DNA from: Hypomyces perniciosus
Taxonomy: Eukaryota; Ascomycota; Sordariomycetes; Hypocreales; Hypocreaceae
DNA: 64,000 bases
NCBI GenBank assembly: GCA_008477525.1
Contig: SPDT01000001.1
Span: 1,798,001-1,862,000 of the forward strand
Direction: 5' to 3'
How positions within the stretch are numbered: the first letter of the stretch is position 1; each line of letters opens with the position of its first letter. The notes below the pieces were generated by a model, which saw nothing but the letters and a program-made list of their open reading frames with translations, did not search any database and had not been told where the DNA came from. Below, piece by piece: positions 47,851-59,538 of this stretch. The position numbers and the translations under genes were made by a program.

Positions 47851-49852
47851 ATGTCTTATCATTTTCACTCTGTGGCTGAACTCAATATGGACGGGAACAC
47901 TGGCGTTGCTGCACCATATCTTTCTAACCCTACGGGTCGCAGTGCCCATGGTCATGCTTCTGTTCACGGAGCTGCTGATCCTGGCGCACTCATGAATCAC
48001 TTTACGGGAATGACCCTTGGTGGCCTGGGCATGCCCGGCAACGCTGCTCCAGTCCCGATGGGACATGGACACGCATTTGTTATTGGTTCGGATGGTCAAC
48101 TTGTCCTCGCTCCCATGCCCGCAGCTCAGCCCATGGGCCTTGGCCACTCCAACGAGAACCCCTATCACAACTTCTCGATGCCGCCTGGTGGCTATGGCAC
48201 TCCCTATGTTGGCCTTCCGATGCCACTGATGCCTTTCACTCCTGGTCGCGCCAATGCTACTCACCCTCGCATGGATCGTGGTCACGCTGAGGTTCCTGGC
48301 CTCGAAAACCGCCGCGGCTCTTACTCAACCACTGAGTCTACTCCGGCTACCCCTTTTTACGGAGCCTTTTCGCAACGTGATCATGGACCCCGTGTTGCCA
48401 GCCTCGATCGCTCTTCCTACACGACCCCATCTCCACAGCAGATGGGCATTCCAGCCCTTCATGCTGAGCCTGTCAAGCCTGCTCCAGTCACCGTCTCGGA
48501 TCGCACTGTGGACGAGCTTCTGAAGAAGGAACCACCAGTCCCCAAGGCGGTTCCGGCCGTCTTTACCCCACCAGGCCAGATGAAGAGCCTTGACCAGAGT
48601 TTGGAAAATCGCATCCCCGGCAACCGCAACGTGTACATCCGCGGCCTTCATCCTACAACCGACGATGAACTTCTCTACCATTTTGCCTCTCGTTTTGGAG
48701 GCGTTGAGACGTCCAAGGCCATCATTGACACTACCACCGGGGCCTGCAAAGGGTAAGTTTTATTGTTGTTGTCTCGGTGGACTCTGAGCTCATCATTGGC
48801 AGATTTGGCTTTGCCAAGTTCTTTGACGTTCGTGATTCCGAGATGTGCATTCGTGGATTCCACCGTCTCGGCTATGAAGTTGGCTTTGCCAGAGTAAGGC
48901 TCCACTCTTCCCCCAATGTCACTACATTCCTCTATGTGCTGACAATGTGTTTGCAGGAGTCGTTCAACTCCCGACTCAAGGCAGAGGGTGATGAATGTTC
49001 CACCAACCTGTACATCTCCAACCTGCCTAAGACTTTGACCGAAGTGGTATGTTGGCTAGCGTAGTCCCTGAGCTGGTTGAGCGTTTAGCTGATTTGACTT
49101 AGGAACTTGCCACCATCTTCCTTGGATATACCATCCAGTCCAGCAAGATTCTCCGTGACAGTATGGGGAACAGCCGTGGTGTTGGCTTTGCTCGGTAAGT
49201 CTCTCAAGTCCATCTGGTTGGGGTCAGTTCTGGGAGTGAGTTTTCCACTTACCATCTTCTCACTTAGATTCGAGAACCGTGATGTTTGTGATGAAGTCAT
49301 TCGCAAGTTCAATGGCATTGGTATCGGCGAAGAGGGCCTCCCCATGAACATTCGATATGCGGACACTCCTGCCCAGAAGGAACTGAAGCGAGTCACTGCG
49401 GAACGTCGCCAGTTTCGCACCAACGAGTACAACATTGGCGCCTACGGCACTCCCCTCGTAGGCATGAGCCCAACCTTGTACAGCCAGCAAACCCATTGGC
49501 GGCGCAGCCTCCCACCTTCTCGAAGGTTTGTTTTCTTCCCCCTACCCTTTGATTGATCCTCGCTGAACATGATTAAGTGGCCTGTCGTCCTCATCCACTG
49601 AGGATAGCAACGTGATGCGAAGCTCGGGAGCCCATCGTGGACAGTCCGAGTATGCTCCAAGACTGAGCATGTTTGCTAAATTCTAACCTCTCTACTAGGG
49701 CGGCCACGAACGCGAGCACGGACGCTACGATTTCGACCCCTACTACGTCAGAGTGCGATGAGGGTGTTGCGATTCGCGCGGACCCAGCTGTCGTCGTCGC
49801 CGTCGGTACCGAGAGTGTCCAGTCGTCTCCTATTTCGTTCAAGTCCCAGTAG
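47851..49852 (+). CDS. Two-RRM RNA-binding protein (MSSP/RBMS, Mde7-like)
   Basis: Predicted 552 aa from seven exons: 47851-48752, 48803-48893, 48957-49046, 49103-49194, 49268-49525, 49578-49649 and 49699-49852. All introns are 49-73 bp and GT-AG, and the total length is divisible by three. The N-terminal 250 residues are Gly/Pro/Met/His-rich. RRM1 starts NVYIRGLHPTTDDELLYHF and has RNP1-like KGFGFAKFFD. RRM2 starts TNLYISNLPKTLTEVELATIF and has SRGVGFARFENRD. Then NIRYADTPAQKELKRVTAERRQFRTNEYN marks the fungal subgroup related to RBMS/MSSP proteins and S. pombe Mde7. The likely role is post-transcriptional control of mRNA; targets are unknown. The terminal two exons (GLSSSSTEDSN, then Thr/Ser/Val-rich to SFKSQ) are less certain than the RRM core. 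Confidence 0.9.
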
Positions 49853-50266
49853 TCACCACGGTCGCTTTTTGTTCCTTTGTACTGGCTTTGCCCATGATTG
49901 ATGCCGGCTGCCGCACTCTTTTATTAATTTCTTAGGGTTTTTTTGGGGCCACATCCCCGGACGGTCACGGTAGTGTTATGCCATCACGGAACATCTTATG
50001 GTCTGAGATAGCTGGCTGATGCGGTCAATGAATTGTGTGAATGGTCCATTTGGCACACTTTGTACTTTAGATTCTAGTTAATGGCAGTTGTGGCAATAAC
50101 TTGGTGGCGGCATCGCCTGGCGTTGGACGAAGAGAAAAGAAATAATTTCATCACACAATCTTCTTGTATCTCCGCCATTGTCCGTGATCTTCTTTCCGCA
50201 ACACCACAACGTCCGTCCTGCACATACACTATTCTTCGGTAGGTATTGGCTTCAATAGGAATCGTA
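49853..50266. other. Convergent 3' intergenic region, RRM gene / RIO2
   Basis: About 410 bp between converging stop codons, with T-rich runs near 49920-49945. No gene seen. Confidence 0.5.
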
Positions 50267-51552
50267 TTAGACTGCTAATTTTGCGACATCCTCGTGGATT
50301 GTCTCCGCCGTAGAACTGTCACCTAGAAGACCTTCTGATAGTCCATTACCTAAGATACCCCCTTGGTCAATTTCACTGTGTTCTTCCCCGTCATCTTCAT
50401 CCTCCTCGTCTTCCTCATCATATCCTTCTTCGTCTTCATCTGAACCCCCCTCTCCTTCTTTAGTGGTCTCCGTTTCCTTGATCGCTGCTTCAAGGTCCTT
50501 CAGCATTTTCTTAGTGAACCCAGATGCTTCAGCGACCGCATCGAGTCTCTTCGCACCCCCTTTCCCTACTGTCTTCTTTGCATCCTTGAAGAAGGGACCA
50601 GGCTGCGTACTTGTAAAATAGAACCTTCGCGAGAAGAAGCGTTTAATGCAGTTCACATCTCGGTCAAAATACATTTCAGCATTCTGGTGTTCCATGGATA
50701 CCATTTGAGGAAAATCGATGATGACCGGCTCGAGTTTGATCGTCTCTTGGCCATCTTCAGATGTAGACTTCACCTCCTTAATTAGAATGTTGAATTCGTT
50801 GTAGTCGCCGTGGATTAAGCCGTGGCTCGCAAGTCGTAAAATGAGTGATATGAGGTCAGAGTATAGAGAGGCTGGATCGGGGACCTCACTAATCTGTCTC
50901 AGGGGGAAAGCATCTATTAGGGACATGACAATTGTGTGTCTGGATTGTGCGAGTGGTTCCGGCACCGGGAATCCTTCCTCATACAGGGCATTCATGAAGG
51001 CGTACTCTTTCATGGCAGCCAGTCTTGACAGGTACATCCACGACCCGGCATTGCGCTTCTTGAGGTAGTCTCGGTTCGACTTGACTGTCCGGAAAGAAAT
51101 TCGTCCAAGTCTGTGGATTTTTAATACGCGCTGTTTGCCAGTATGGTCTGCGACGACCATGATATCGCTCTCCTTGCCCACACCGATTCTGTTGCCCACG
51201 CTGTAAACATCCTTGCGGCTGGCATGGGTGTGGAGAGCGAGATAGTCGAGGCCTCCGTATGTCAGGCGGTATCCGTCGTATTTTGCTTCTTTGACGCGGG
51301 CGATGAGACCGACTTTGGCGAGAGCTGATATGCTTCTGTGAACACCGCTGGCTCCGCCTCGGAGACGGGACAGTTTTTCTATCAATGGCGTAGGCACGAT
51401 CTCGTGGTTTTTGCTGCCCATTTCAACCTATGCGCCCCACGTCAGCGAGGTGCATACAGAATACATATTGTTGGTGGGATGAGGCATACCGCTGTGAGTA
51501 CGCGCCAGTCTTCAGACGCCAGATGGCGCATCGCTCGAGTGTCCAACTTCAT
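50267..51552 (-). CDS. RIO2: RIO2 atypical serine kinase/ATPase for 40S ribosome maturation
   Basis: Acts in late cytoplasmic maturation of pre-40S particles. Predicted 407 aa from exons 51552-51490 and 51427-50267 (62-bp intron). The first exon supplies MKLDTRAMRHLASEDWRVLTA, the start of the Rio2 winged-helix domain, which continues IEKLSRLRGG. The RIO domain has nucleotide loop GVGKESDI, ATP lysine in VLKIHRLGR, catalytic loop HGDYNEFNILI and metal motif VIIDFPQM. The C-terminus is a long Asp/Glu run. If translation started at the inner ATG 51421, part of the winged helix would be missing, so the two-exon model is preferred. It is divergent from RPN1 across 509 bp. Confidence 0.96.
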
Positions 51553-52061
51553 GGCTGGTTAATTTGATTCAACTGTGGCCTAACCAACAGACAAGCCTCC
51601 GATCTTTAATAGAAGGTCTTGCTGGTCGCAACAAACATGAGAGGGGGGGTCCTCTGTAGATTTGGTGGGGTTAAAACAATGATGAAAGAAATTTGGCCGA
51701 TAAGATCTTATCGGTAGAGTTGACAGGACTGTCTTTAATGTCACGGAATAATTAATCGGAGCCCACACGTCGTGGCACGTGATCACAAGGCTGGGGTCTG
51801 AGTGTACGTAGCTGGTTCTCGTAGGCGGCAACGCTTCGCGTAACCCATAGCAGCTATACAGGTGCCGCCCCAACCCAGAGCTTTACCAAGCGGCTCCATC
51901 ACCTTCCATCCACCCACTGTTCAAACCTACCACTACCTCATTGCGGTTCCAAGATCGCACCATCACACAATTCAAGGGCTTTTGCAACAGCCTGAGCATT
52001 CTCTCGTCCTCGCCGACTTCGTCCTGGAGCTCCCATAGACGCCTAATACCTCTACGTCACA
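51553..52061. promoter_or_regulatory. Divergent promoter, RIO2 / RPN1
   Basis: A 509-bp gap between two divergent start codons, one for ribosome biogenesis and one for the proteasome. CACGTG-like text (gtggcacgtgatcac near 51774) forms an E-box-type palindrome in its middle, and 51700-51720 contains a near-palindromic GATAAGATCTTATC. Confidence 0.5.
51700..51713. promoter_or_regulatory. GATAAGATCTTATC palindrome in the RIO2/RPN1 promoter
   Basis: A perfect 14-bp palindrome with two inverted GATAAG half-sites, the core of GATA-factor sites. Lying between divergent genes, it could serve both. Function is inferred from sequence alone. Confidence 0.5.
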
Positions 52062-54924
52062 ATGGCACAAGACAGCGATCTGCCAAAGGCTGCGGACAAG
52101 GGGAAGGGGAAGGCTGTTGAAGACCCCAAAAATGAGAAGCCCGTGCTGAACGGGAAGGGAGATGAGGAGAAGAAAGACGGTAGGATGCCATCGCCGGCGC
52201 ACAACCAGGCTTGTTATCTGACCAATTTCCAGCTGCCGAGGAAGAGCTCAACGAGGAGGACCAGCAACTCAAGAGCGAACTGGACATGATGGTAGAACGC
52301 TTGACGGTCAGTACACAGGATATGAGGGACCTATGTTTAGAGCTGTGGAATCTGACAACTTGCAGGAGTCCAACACATCCCTCTACAAGCCTGCCCTTGA
52401 AATGATGAAGAGCGCCATCAAGACTTCCACATCATCGATGACAGCAGTACCAAAGCCACTCAAGTTCCTGCGACCACACTACGAAACGTTGACCAAGCTG
52501 TACGAGGAGTGGCCTGATGACGAAAACAAGCTCTCCCTAGCTGACGTCTTGTCCGTTATTGGAATGACGTATTCAGATGAGGACCGGCAAGACACCCTGA
52601 AATACCGACTTCTAGCCCCCACAGCCGATATTGGTTCGTGGGGTCATGAATATGTCAGGCATTTGGCGTTGGAGATTGGCGAGGTATACAGCAAACGGGT
52701 CACCGCCGACGAACCCACAAAGGACCTCATTGATCTTGCTTTGGTTCTGGTTCCCCTCTTCATCAAGGGCAACCAGGAGGCCGATGCTGTGGATCTTATG
52801 AGCGAGCTTGAGATCATTGAGGAGATCGAGAAGTTTGTTGACGAGAACACCTATGCCAGAGTGTGTTTGTACATGGTGAGCATGGTCAACCTGCTGACAT
52901 ATCCCGACAACGAAACATTCCTGCGCGTCGCCCACGATATCTACATGAACCACAAGCAGTACACACAAGCGATGACTCTTGCCATAAGATTGCATGACAT
53001 CGACATGATCCAGGAAGACTTCGATAAGGCCGAAGATCCCGCCCTGAAGAAGCAGTTGGCCTTTTTGATCTCACGTCAAAGACTAATCCTGCCGCTGTCT
53101 CAAGAAAACACAGAGGATGATCAAGAACTTAATGAGTGCTTGCATAATCTCAAGCTTCCGGAACACTTCAAGTCCCTTGCCAAGGAGCTTAATATCCTTG
53201 ACCCGAAGACAACGGAAGACATTTATAAGAGCCACCTGGAAAGCAGTCGAGTAGCTGGGATGACCAACCTGGACTCCGCTAGACACAACCTTGCGGCTGC
53301 ATTCGTCAATGCCTTTGTCAACGCCGGCTTTGGTAATGATAAGATGATGCTCGTGGAAAACCAGAAGGAGGCTTGGGTATGGAAGACAAAGGGAGACGGT
53401 ATGATGTCTACCGTCGCCTCGTTCGGCACACTTCTCCTATGGGACATTGAAAATGGCCTCGACAGCATCGACAGGTACACCTATGCGACGGAACCCGAGA
53501 TCTCGGCCGGTGCAATGCTTGCCATTGGCATCATGAATTCCGGCGTCCGGATTGAGTCGGAGCCAGCCTTTGCCCTTCTTTCAGATGTCGACAAGCTTAA
53601 CCACCCGAACCCCTTGGTTCGCACCGCCTGTTTGATGGGCCTTGGATTGGCTTACGCTGGCTCCAATAAGGAGGAAGTCATTGAGCTGTTACTTCCCATC
53701 ATCGCTGATAGCTCCCAGGACATGCAGATCTCAGCAATGGCCGCTTTGTCTTGCGGTCTTATTGCCGTTGGTACCTCCCACTCTGAGATCACTGAGGCCA
53801 TTATCACTACACTGATGGATGACGACCGAAAGAATCAATTGACCGACAAGTGGGCAAGATTCATGGCCCTCGGTCTGGGTCTTTTGTTCTTCGGACGACA
53901 AGAGGAGGTTGATGTGATTCTGGAGACGCTCAAGGCTGTGGATCATCCGATGTCCAAACCTACGACCGTCCTGGCTGGAATTTGTGCCTGGGCTGGTACT
54001 GGCGCTGTTTTGAAGATCCAAGAGCTCTTGCATATTTGCAATGAGCAAATGGAGGAGTCGGATGACAAAAAGGGCGACGAACTTTTGCAAGCCTATGCAG
54101 TCCTTGGCATTGCGCTTGTGGCCATGGGAGAGGAAGTTGGACAGGAAATGGTCCTCCGTCAGTTTGGCCATCTTATGCATTACGGTGAAGCGAACATTCG
54201 CAAGGCTGTTCCCCTGGCGATGGGATTGATTAGCCCAAGCAACCCGCAGATGAAGGTTTACGACACCCTGTCCAGATACAGCCACGATACCGATCCCGAA
54301 GTGGCCATTAACGCCATTTTTGCCATGGGCATGCTTGGTGCAGGAACCAACAACGCCAGACTAGCTCAGCTACTAAGACAACTGGCGAGCTACTACCACC
54401 GCGATCAGGATGCTCTTTTCATGGTCCGTATTGCGCAGGGTCTCCTGCATATGGGCAAGGGAACACTCTCCCTCAACCCCTTCCACTCCGACCGGCAGGT
54501 CCTCTCTTACGTATCAACCGCTGGTCTGCTAGTCACCATGGTTGCCATGATCGACCCCAAGGAATTCATCACCTCCAACTCGCACTACCTCCTTTACTTC
54601 CTCGTCACCGCTATGCACCCACGATTCCTTGTCACAGTCGATGAGAGCCTGAAGCCCGTTAAGGTTAACGTCCGTGTCGGTCAGGCTGTGGATGTCGTTG
54701 GACAGGCTGGTCGACCGAAGACGATCACTGGGTGGCAGACCCAGAGCACGCCAGTGCTGCTGGGTTATGGTGAGCGAGCAGAGTTGGAGGATGAGGAGTA
54801 CATCAGCTTAACCAGCACCCTGGAGGGCTTGGTGATTCTGAAAAAGGTAAGCTGCCCAAATACTTATTCGGATAAGACGATGGCTAATAAGATCTAGAAT
54901 CCGGAGTGGGAGACGGAGAAATAA
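52062..54924 (+). CDS. RPN1: 26S proteasome regulatory subunit RPN1 (PSMD2)
   Basis: Largest-class base subunit of the 19S particle; it binds ubiquitin-like domains of shuttle receptors and Ubp6. Predicted 899 aa from exons 52062-52179, 52233-52306, 52366-54846 and 54898-54924, introns 53, 59 and 51 bp, all in frame. The N-terminus is Lys/Asp/Glu-rich, then [38 protein letters not shown]. Proteasome/cyclosome repeats occupy the middle, for example LMGLGLAYAGSNKEEVIELL, QISAMAALSCGLIAVGTSHSEI and IFAMGMLGAGTNNARLA. The end is GLVILKKNPEWETEK, with the last eight residues from a 27-nt exon. The protein is somewhat shorter than yeast Rpn1 (993 aa), mainly at the N-terminus. The stop is followed at once by AATAAA-like text (54921-54930). 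Confidence 0.96.
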
Positions 54925-55193
54925 ATAAAATTTTGGACTGGGGTTGATGAATAGACCTATAGCTGGTTGGGCAGCCCAGGGCGAAGCTACGCTGTATAGT
55001 AATTACTTGTACGACGAGAAAAGTTACGAGAAGAAACTATGCATTGATAGAGGCCCATGAATCGCGATTCAGTGCACCAGTGAGTTTGGGAATAATTGAG
55101 AGTTCCTCTATTGTTCAGGATATCCAAGATGAAACCAAAAATGCAACCATTTCTATAAATGTCGTCCTATGTTTTTTTCTCCTTTTTGTTTCT
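54925..55193. other. Convergent 3' gap, RPN1 / OPT transporter
   Basis: About 270 bp of AT-rich DNA between converging stop codons, with AATAAA-type text right after the RPN1 stop. Confidence 0.5.
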
Positions 55194-58100
55194 TTACCAT
55201 ACATCAGGTCCAAAGTGTTCCCCCTCTTTCACGGTTTTGTATGCGCAGGCCTGCCAGTCACATCCCTGTTTGTATACCTCGGTACCCCACCAACTGAAGC
55301 CCTTCATCAAGCCTGGGTATATAAACCCAAAGAAAACGACGACGATTCCAAAAGCTAGACCAGAGTCGAGGGCTGCACTGAGGGTCATCGTGTACTTGCT
55401 CCACCATGCGCTGGCACGACGCTTGATAAGGAAGTTGAAGACGTAGCAGATGACGGCCCAGACAGAAAAGTTGAGACCAGTGGCGGGAGGGATCCAGGAC
55501 ATGGCGCCGAAGATGACGGGAAGATTAACTTTGCGGATGATGCTCTGCTTCTTGCGGCGACTGTAGAGCCACAGGGGGATGGGGAGAAAGGCGCCGAGAG
55601 GGAAGCACCAGACCAGGGTTCGGTACATAGCTGTAGGGCCAAAGAACTCTGCAGGCCCGACTACACCCCACAGAATAGAGCCGTTGAAGTGCACACGCGC
55701 GATTGGACACGTGAAGCCATTGACGGCCTCGGAAGTACAGATGCCCTTTACGTTTGCGAACATCCAATTCAGGACACCGATCTGGGTAAGGGATGAAATA
55801 AGCGTGGCCACGATCTGGACTAGGAACATGATACGAGGTGGAATCTTCATGTAGTGACCAAGCTTGAGATCAGCTGCAAATTTGATTCCCTGGGCGGAAG
55901 AAATGTAGCCATATGTGACGAAGACCATGTTGGCGATGGGTCGGCCGGGAAAGACAACGCCGCAAATGAGCTGACAGATGAGATAAATACTGCTGTGCTG
56001 GTTTGTAACAGCCATAATGATACCGTTGGGAATGAAGAAGATGGCCCCAATCGCAAGGGCTAGCAGTAAACCGTACCACGGTAAATGCACGGGGTAGCTT
56101 GTCGAAGGGAACTCAGTACAGTATTTCTATGAGGATGCTTGGGGTTGAACTCACTATTCCACAACAAACATTCCAATTGCAGTCATTGAAACAAATGTTA
56201 TCATGTACCAGCTCAACGGCGCATCTTTGTATCGCCTCATCAAACGACTGTGAATATCTTCACGGGTCAGGAGACCTTCTAAATTGGAACCTGACGAGGA
56301 TGCTCTTCGATTACCATGGCTGCGAGATGTCCCAATAGGAGAAGCATCCCGGGAGTTGGACACCTGTTGGTAGTCGACCTTCCCGTTCTCTCGAGCCTCA
56401 GCAAGTGACTTTTTCCAAGTATGCCAAATATCCTGGCCATGCCAGCACAACGTATGAGTTAACAGAGCAGCAAGACCGGCGAATTGTACGCCGTAGCTCA
56501 GCATGTATGTGACAGGTAAGAATACTCGGCTATAGTTAGAATATGCCTCCTTGTCAAAGAGGAAATCCGATGTCAAGATCTTGCTGACATCATAAACGTT
56601 GCCAGTGTTGTCGAAGACGGCAGTAGAAAGTATAGGCATGTATGAAGACCACCGAACGTTGCTGTAGTAGAAGATTGGCGCGACAATCCACATGACGATG
56701 GCAAGACCACCGACAACATTGACAGCGGCCCAAAACGGCACTAGGAGAGGTGAGCCGACGTAGGTGATTTGTGCCCAATCAAAGGTCATCGGGAAGAGGC
56801 CAAGGCCAGATGAGACACCAAATAAGTTGGCGAGGACAACGCTCTTGGGAGCAAACCAGGTGATGACGTTGAAGTAGCTGAGAGCGGGCATCAGAAGGCC
56901 CGGCAGAAAGTAAAAGACAAAAGCACCAGACCAAACCAAGTAGAAGAATTTCCAGCGACTGATTGTCCAGCCATTGGCCGGCTTATTCTCCTGCTTGTGT
57001 AAGGTTGAGAACATGGCCGCAGACATCAGAGTGCCGGGCCAAATCATACCACTCGGCCGGACCAAGAAGCGGCGGGCCATCCCGGCAAAGCCATAGCCTA
57101 GGATCTGCGTCGATATCGTCAGGAGCAGTTGGTAAACAATCGGGGCCTCCTGATTATAGAATCGTGTCTGCTCGACGATGACATCTGTAGCGAAGGCAAA
57201 GCCGAAGGCCACATTGCTGCTGACATAGACACATGTATGCTCCTTTTCATTCCACCTCCCTTGCGCCAACCATAGTCGCCAAGAGCTGAACTTCCTCTTT
57301 TGATGGCCGTGTCCATGGCCGTGGCCCTCGGGAGCGGCAGTTGTCCGAACGCCATCAGTGAACTCTTCCTCAGGATCATAAGGTCGTTTAAGCAGAAAAT
57401 CCCACAAATGGCCAAGGGGATGGACAAGCAGCAAAGCAATAACGGGTGTAATAGCAACGCTAGGGTATCTCAAGGAAAAGAATAGATTTGTTGAAGAACC
57501 AAGAATAGAGAATATGATGGAGAGACACCACATGCGGGGTGTGTTTATCGATAGAGTCGTATCATCAATGGGGGAAACGGAGGCTCGTACGGCGTCATTA
57601 GGAGAGTTTTCGTCAGCTTCGTTGTCAGATAAATCAGCAGAGCCTCCGCCCAGCAACAGTCCATCCTCCGAGGCCATGTCATCGCTCTTGTCATTGTCGA
57701 GAATCTCGCTTGAAAGTGGCGCCTCTGCTACACCAAAGCGGCCTTCGAGGCCAGAGACGAGGACTGCGCCGTCCAGGTCCTCCGATCTGCGGGACGACTG
57801 TCTAGAGGCCATGGATCGTTTCGACATTCTGCTCCTGCTGGTATCACGAACCTGGCGAAGCTGGTGGCCATCGTCGCTCTCGGGGTCGCTACCGATGGGG
57901 GAGAGACTGCGGCTCGGCGTCACGACTACAGAACCGTACGGCGAGGACTCATGTCCGCCACCATCGACTGAGCGCAACGGGGTCTTCTTGGAGGCCATTT
58001 CGGCGATAGTGGCATCAGTTTGCGACCCAGAAGCAAAAGCAGGCTCAGCTATTGCCTCGTCCGGCCCAGAAACAGAGGATGAGCGAACATGCTGGGTAGA

Positions 58101-58361
58101 AGAGGAAGAGGGAGAGGGCGACTGCGACGAGCTCGCCTTTGAGACAGTGGGCTGGCGGGTAGAAGTAGTGGTACGAGGAGTAGCAGGAGTAGCAGGAGTA
58201 GCAGAAGCAGAAGGAGAGGAGGAAGACACAGATGCTAGGGTCTGGAGAGGAACGCCATGCTGCAGATGGGAGTCATGCACCCTAGTCTTGGTCGATGAGG
58301 CGGCTGTCTTGGACTTATGGGACCGGGACTTGTTTGTGGTGGTGATACGTTGGTGACCCAT
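55194..58361 (-). CDS. OPT-family oligopeptide transporter with long Ser-rich N-terminus
   Basis: Proton-coupled membrane transporter of the OPT superfamily, peptide-transporter clade. Predicted 1036 aa from exons 58361-56155 and 56097-55194; the 57-bp intron keeps frame (MFVVEYYPVHLPWYG). About 270 residues of Ser/Thr/Pro-rich cytosolic tail precede the first membrane helix (MWCLSIIFSILGSSTNLFFSLR). Clade signatures are present: RWNEKEH before the third helix region, LKLGHYMKIPPRIMF, and WIPPATGLNFSVW. More than a dozen hydrophobic segments are visible. The N-terminal tail is much longer than in yeast Opt1/S. pombe Isp4 and carries many Ser-Pro and Arg-Ser patches, possible phosphorylation sites. 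Substrate (tetra/pentapeptides, glutathione or metal complexes) cannot be read from sequence. Confidence 0.93.
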
Positions 58362-59538
58362 GGCGGGGCTTTGACGTACAGAAGACAGCCTGAATAGGTG
58401 GGGGGGACCTTTTGGAAAGGATGTCGAGTGAGCATGTGCGTGCCCAGGTGCGTGCCCAGGTGCCTCTGTTCAGTTGGCCAGTATCCGCTGAAGCCGCTAT
58501 CTGGTCGGATCCTGAATAAGCCGCAATTGGCGGGCTGTTATTGGTGTTGGTGATGGTGATGGTATGTACTGTAGTTGGGACCGTTAGGACCTCCTCAATG
58601 CCCCAGCCTGCTAAGATCGACGCCGTGGGCTATTAGGTGGGCTATTAGGTACGCTTCCAACATCGATCGGCCTTTTCCAATGGATGGATGTTTCTCAGAC
58701 AGGCTGCAAGGAGGTCGGGATGCCGCAGGGAGATCTGTTATTGAGTGCATAGCGAGGGCGGCAGGGGGGCCGGGGTCAGAGAATCAGGCGAATCAGGCCG
58801 TCATTCTCTTCCGGGAGTCTCTAAACGAGGCGCCAGGATAGGACGGGCTGCTTTTGGTCTCCCTGCGTCACCGGGCTGGCATGTTGGCGCTTTGCCTGCA
58901 GCGTCACACGCAGAATCAGGTTAAACAGCTGAAGATCGCGTTTCGCCGGTTAGTCATGGATGAAGATGTGACTTTCTGGTCGCGAATCACGCATGCCATT
59001 CGAGACACTTGCACGCCCTTGCTGGAATGCACACAAGGACTCGAAAGCGCGCAATGCCTTGAAAGTACGGAGTAATTGACGCGTTAATAGCAGCCTACAT
59101 CATTCATGCCTGGGCGAATAGGTACTCCCTGGCCTGCTGCACACAGAAACCTGCCTCGTTTGCCAAGGTGATACAAGAGTTCTCGAATCTCAGCTGCAAA
59201 AATGCTGCATGCTACAGAGTACTTTGTACTATTCGCAGGTATCAGTTACTGTATCATGAATGGAATTCATACTGCTCATTTGTGAACCCGAGGAAACCGT
59301 AATCCAAGGATATCCCATGCCGTGGCCCGAGCCGGATAGTGGCGCTGTGACGTACAGCCCGTTTCGTGTGAATCCGAGTCCACGGACTATCGGCGGTTGC
59401 CCTCCGATCCATGTGCAACTGTCTCGCGCCGGAATGGTACATTCATTGACTCTCCTTGTCTTCTCCACTGACTACAACGACATCCATCCATCTAAGCGGA
59501 AAAGTTCCAGCGGACACACACTCGTACATCTCTTCAAC
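58362..59538. other. Divergent intergenic region, OPT / 5-FTHF cyclo-ligase
   Basis: About 1.2 kb. It contains direct repeats (tgcgtgcccagg twice near 58438-58460; gtgggctattaggt twice near 58625-58650), a GGTGAT run near 58545-58563, and the nonamer TACGGAGTA at 59066-59074. No gene seen. Confidence 0.5.
58438..58461. repeat. Short tandem direct repeat (GTGCCCAGGTGC type)
   Basis: The unit gtgcgtgcccag is repeated head to tail, followed by a third partial copy, upstream of the OPT gene. Confidence 0.6.

Noticed and set aside
57514..58356. 280-codon plus-strand ORF
   Set aside because: Antisense to the Ser-rich tail of the OPT transporter; repetitive codons on one strand keep the other strand open.
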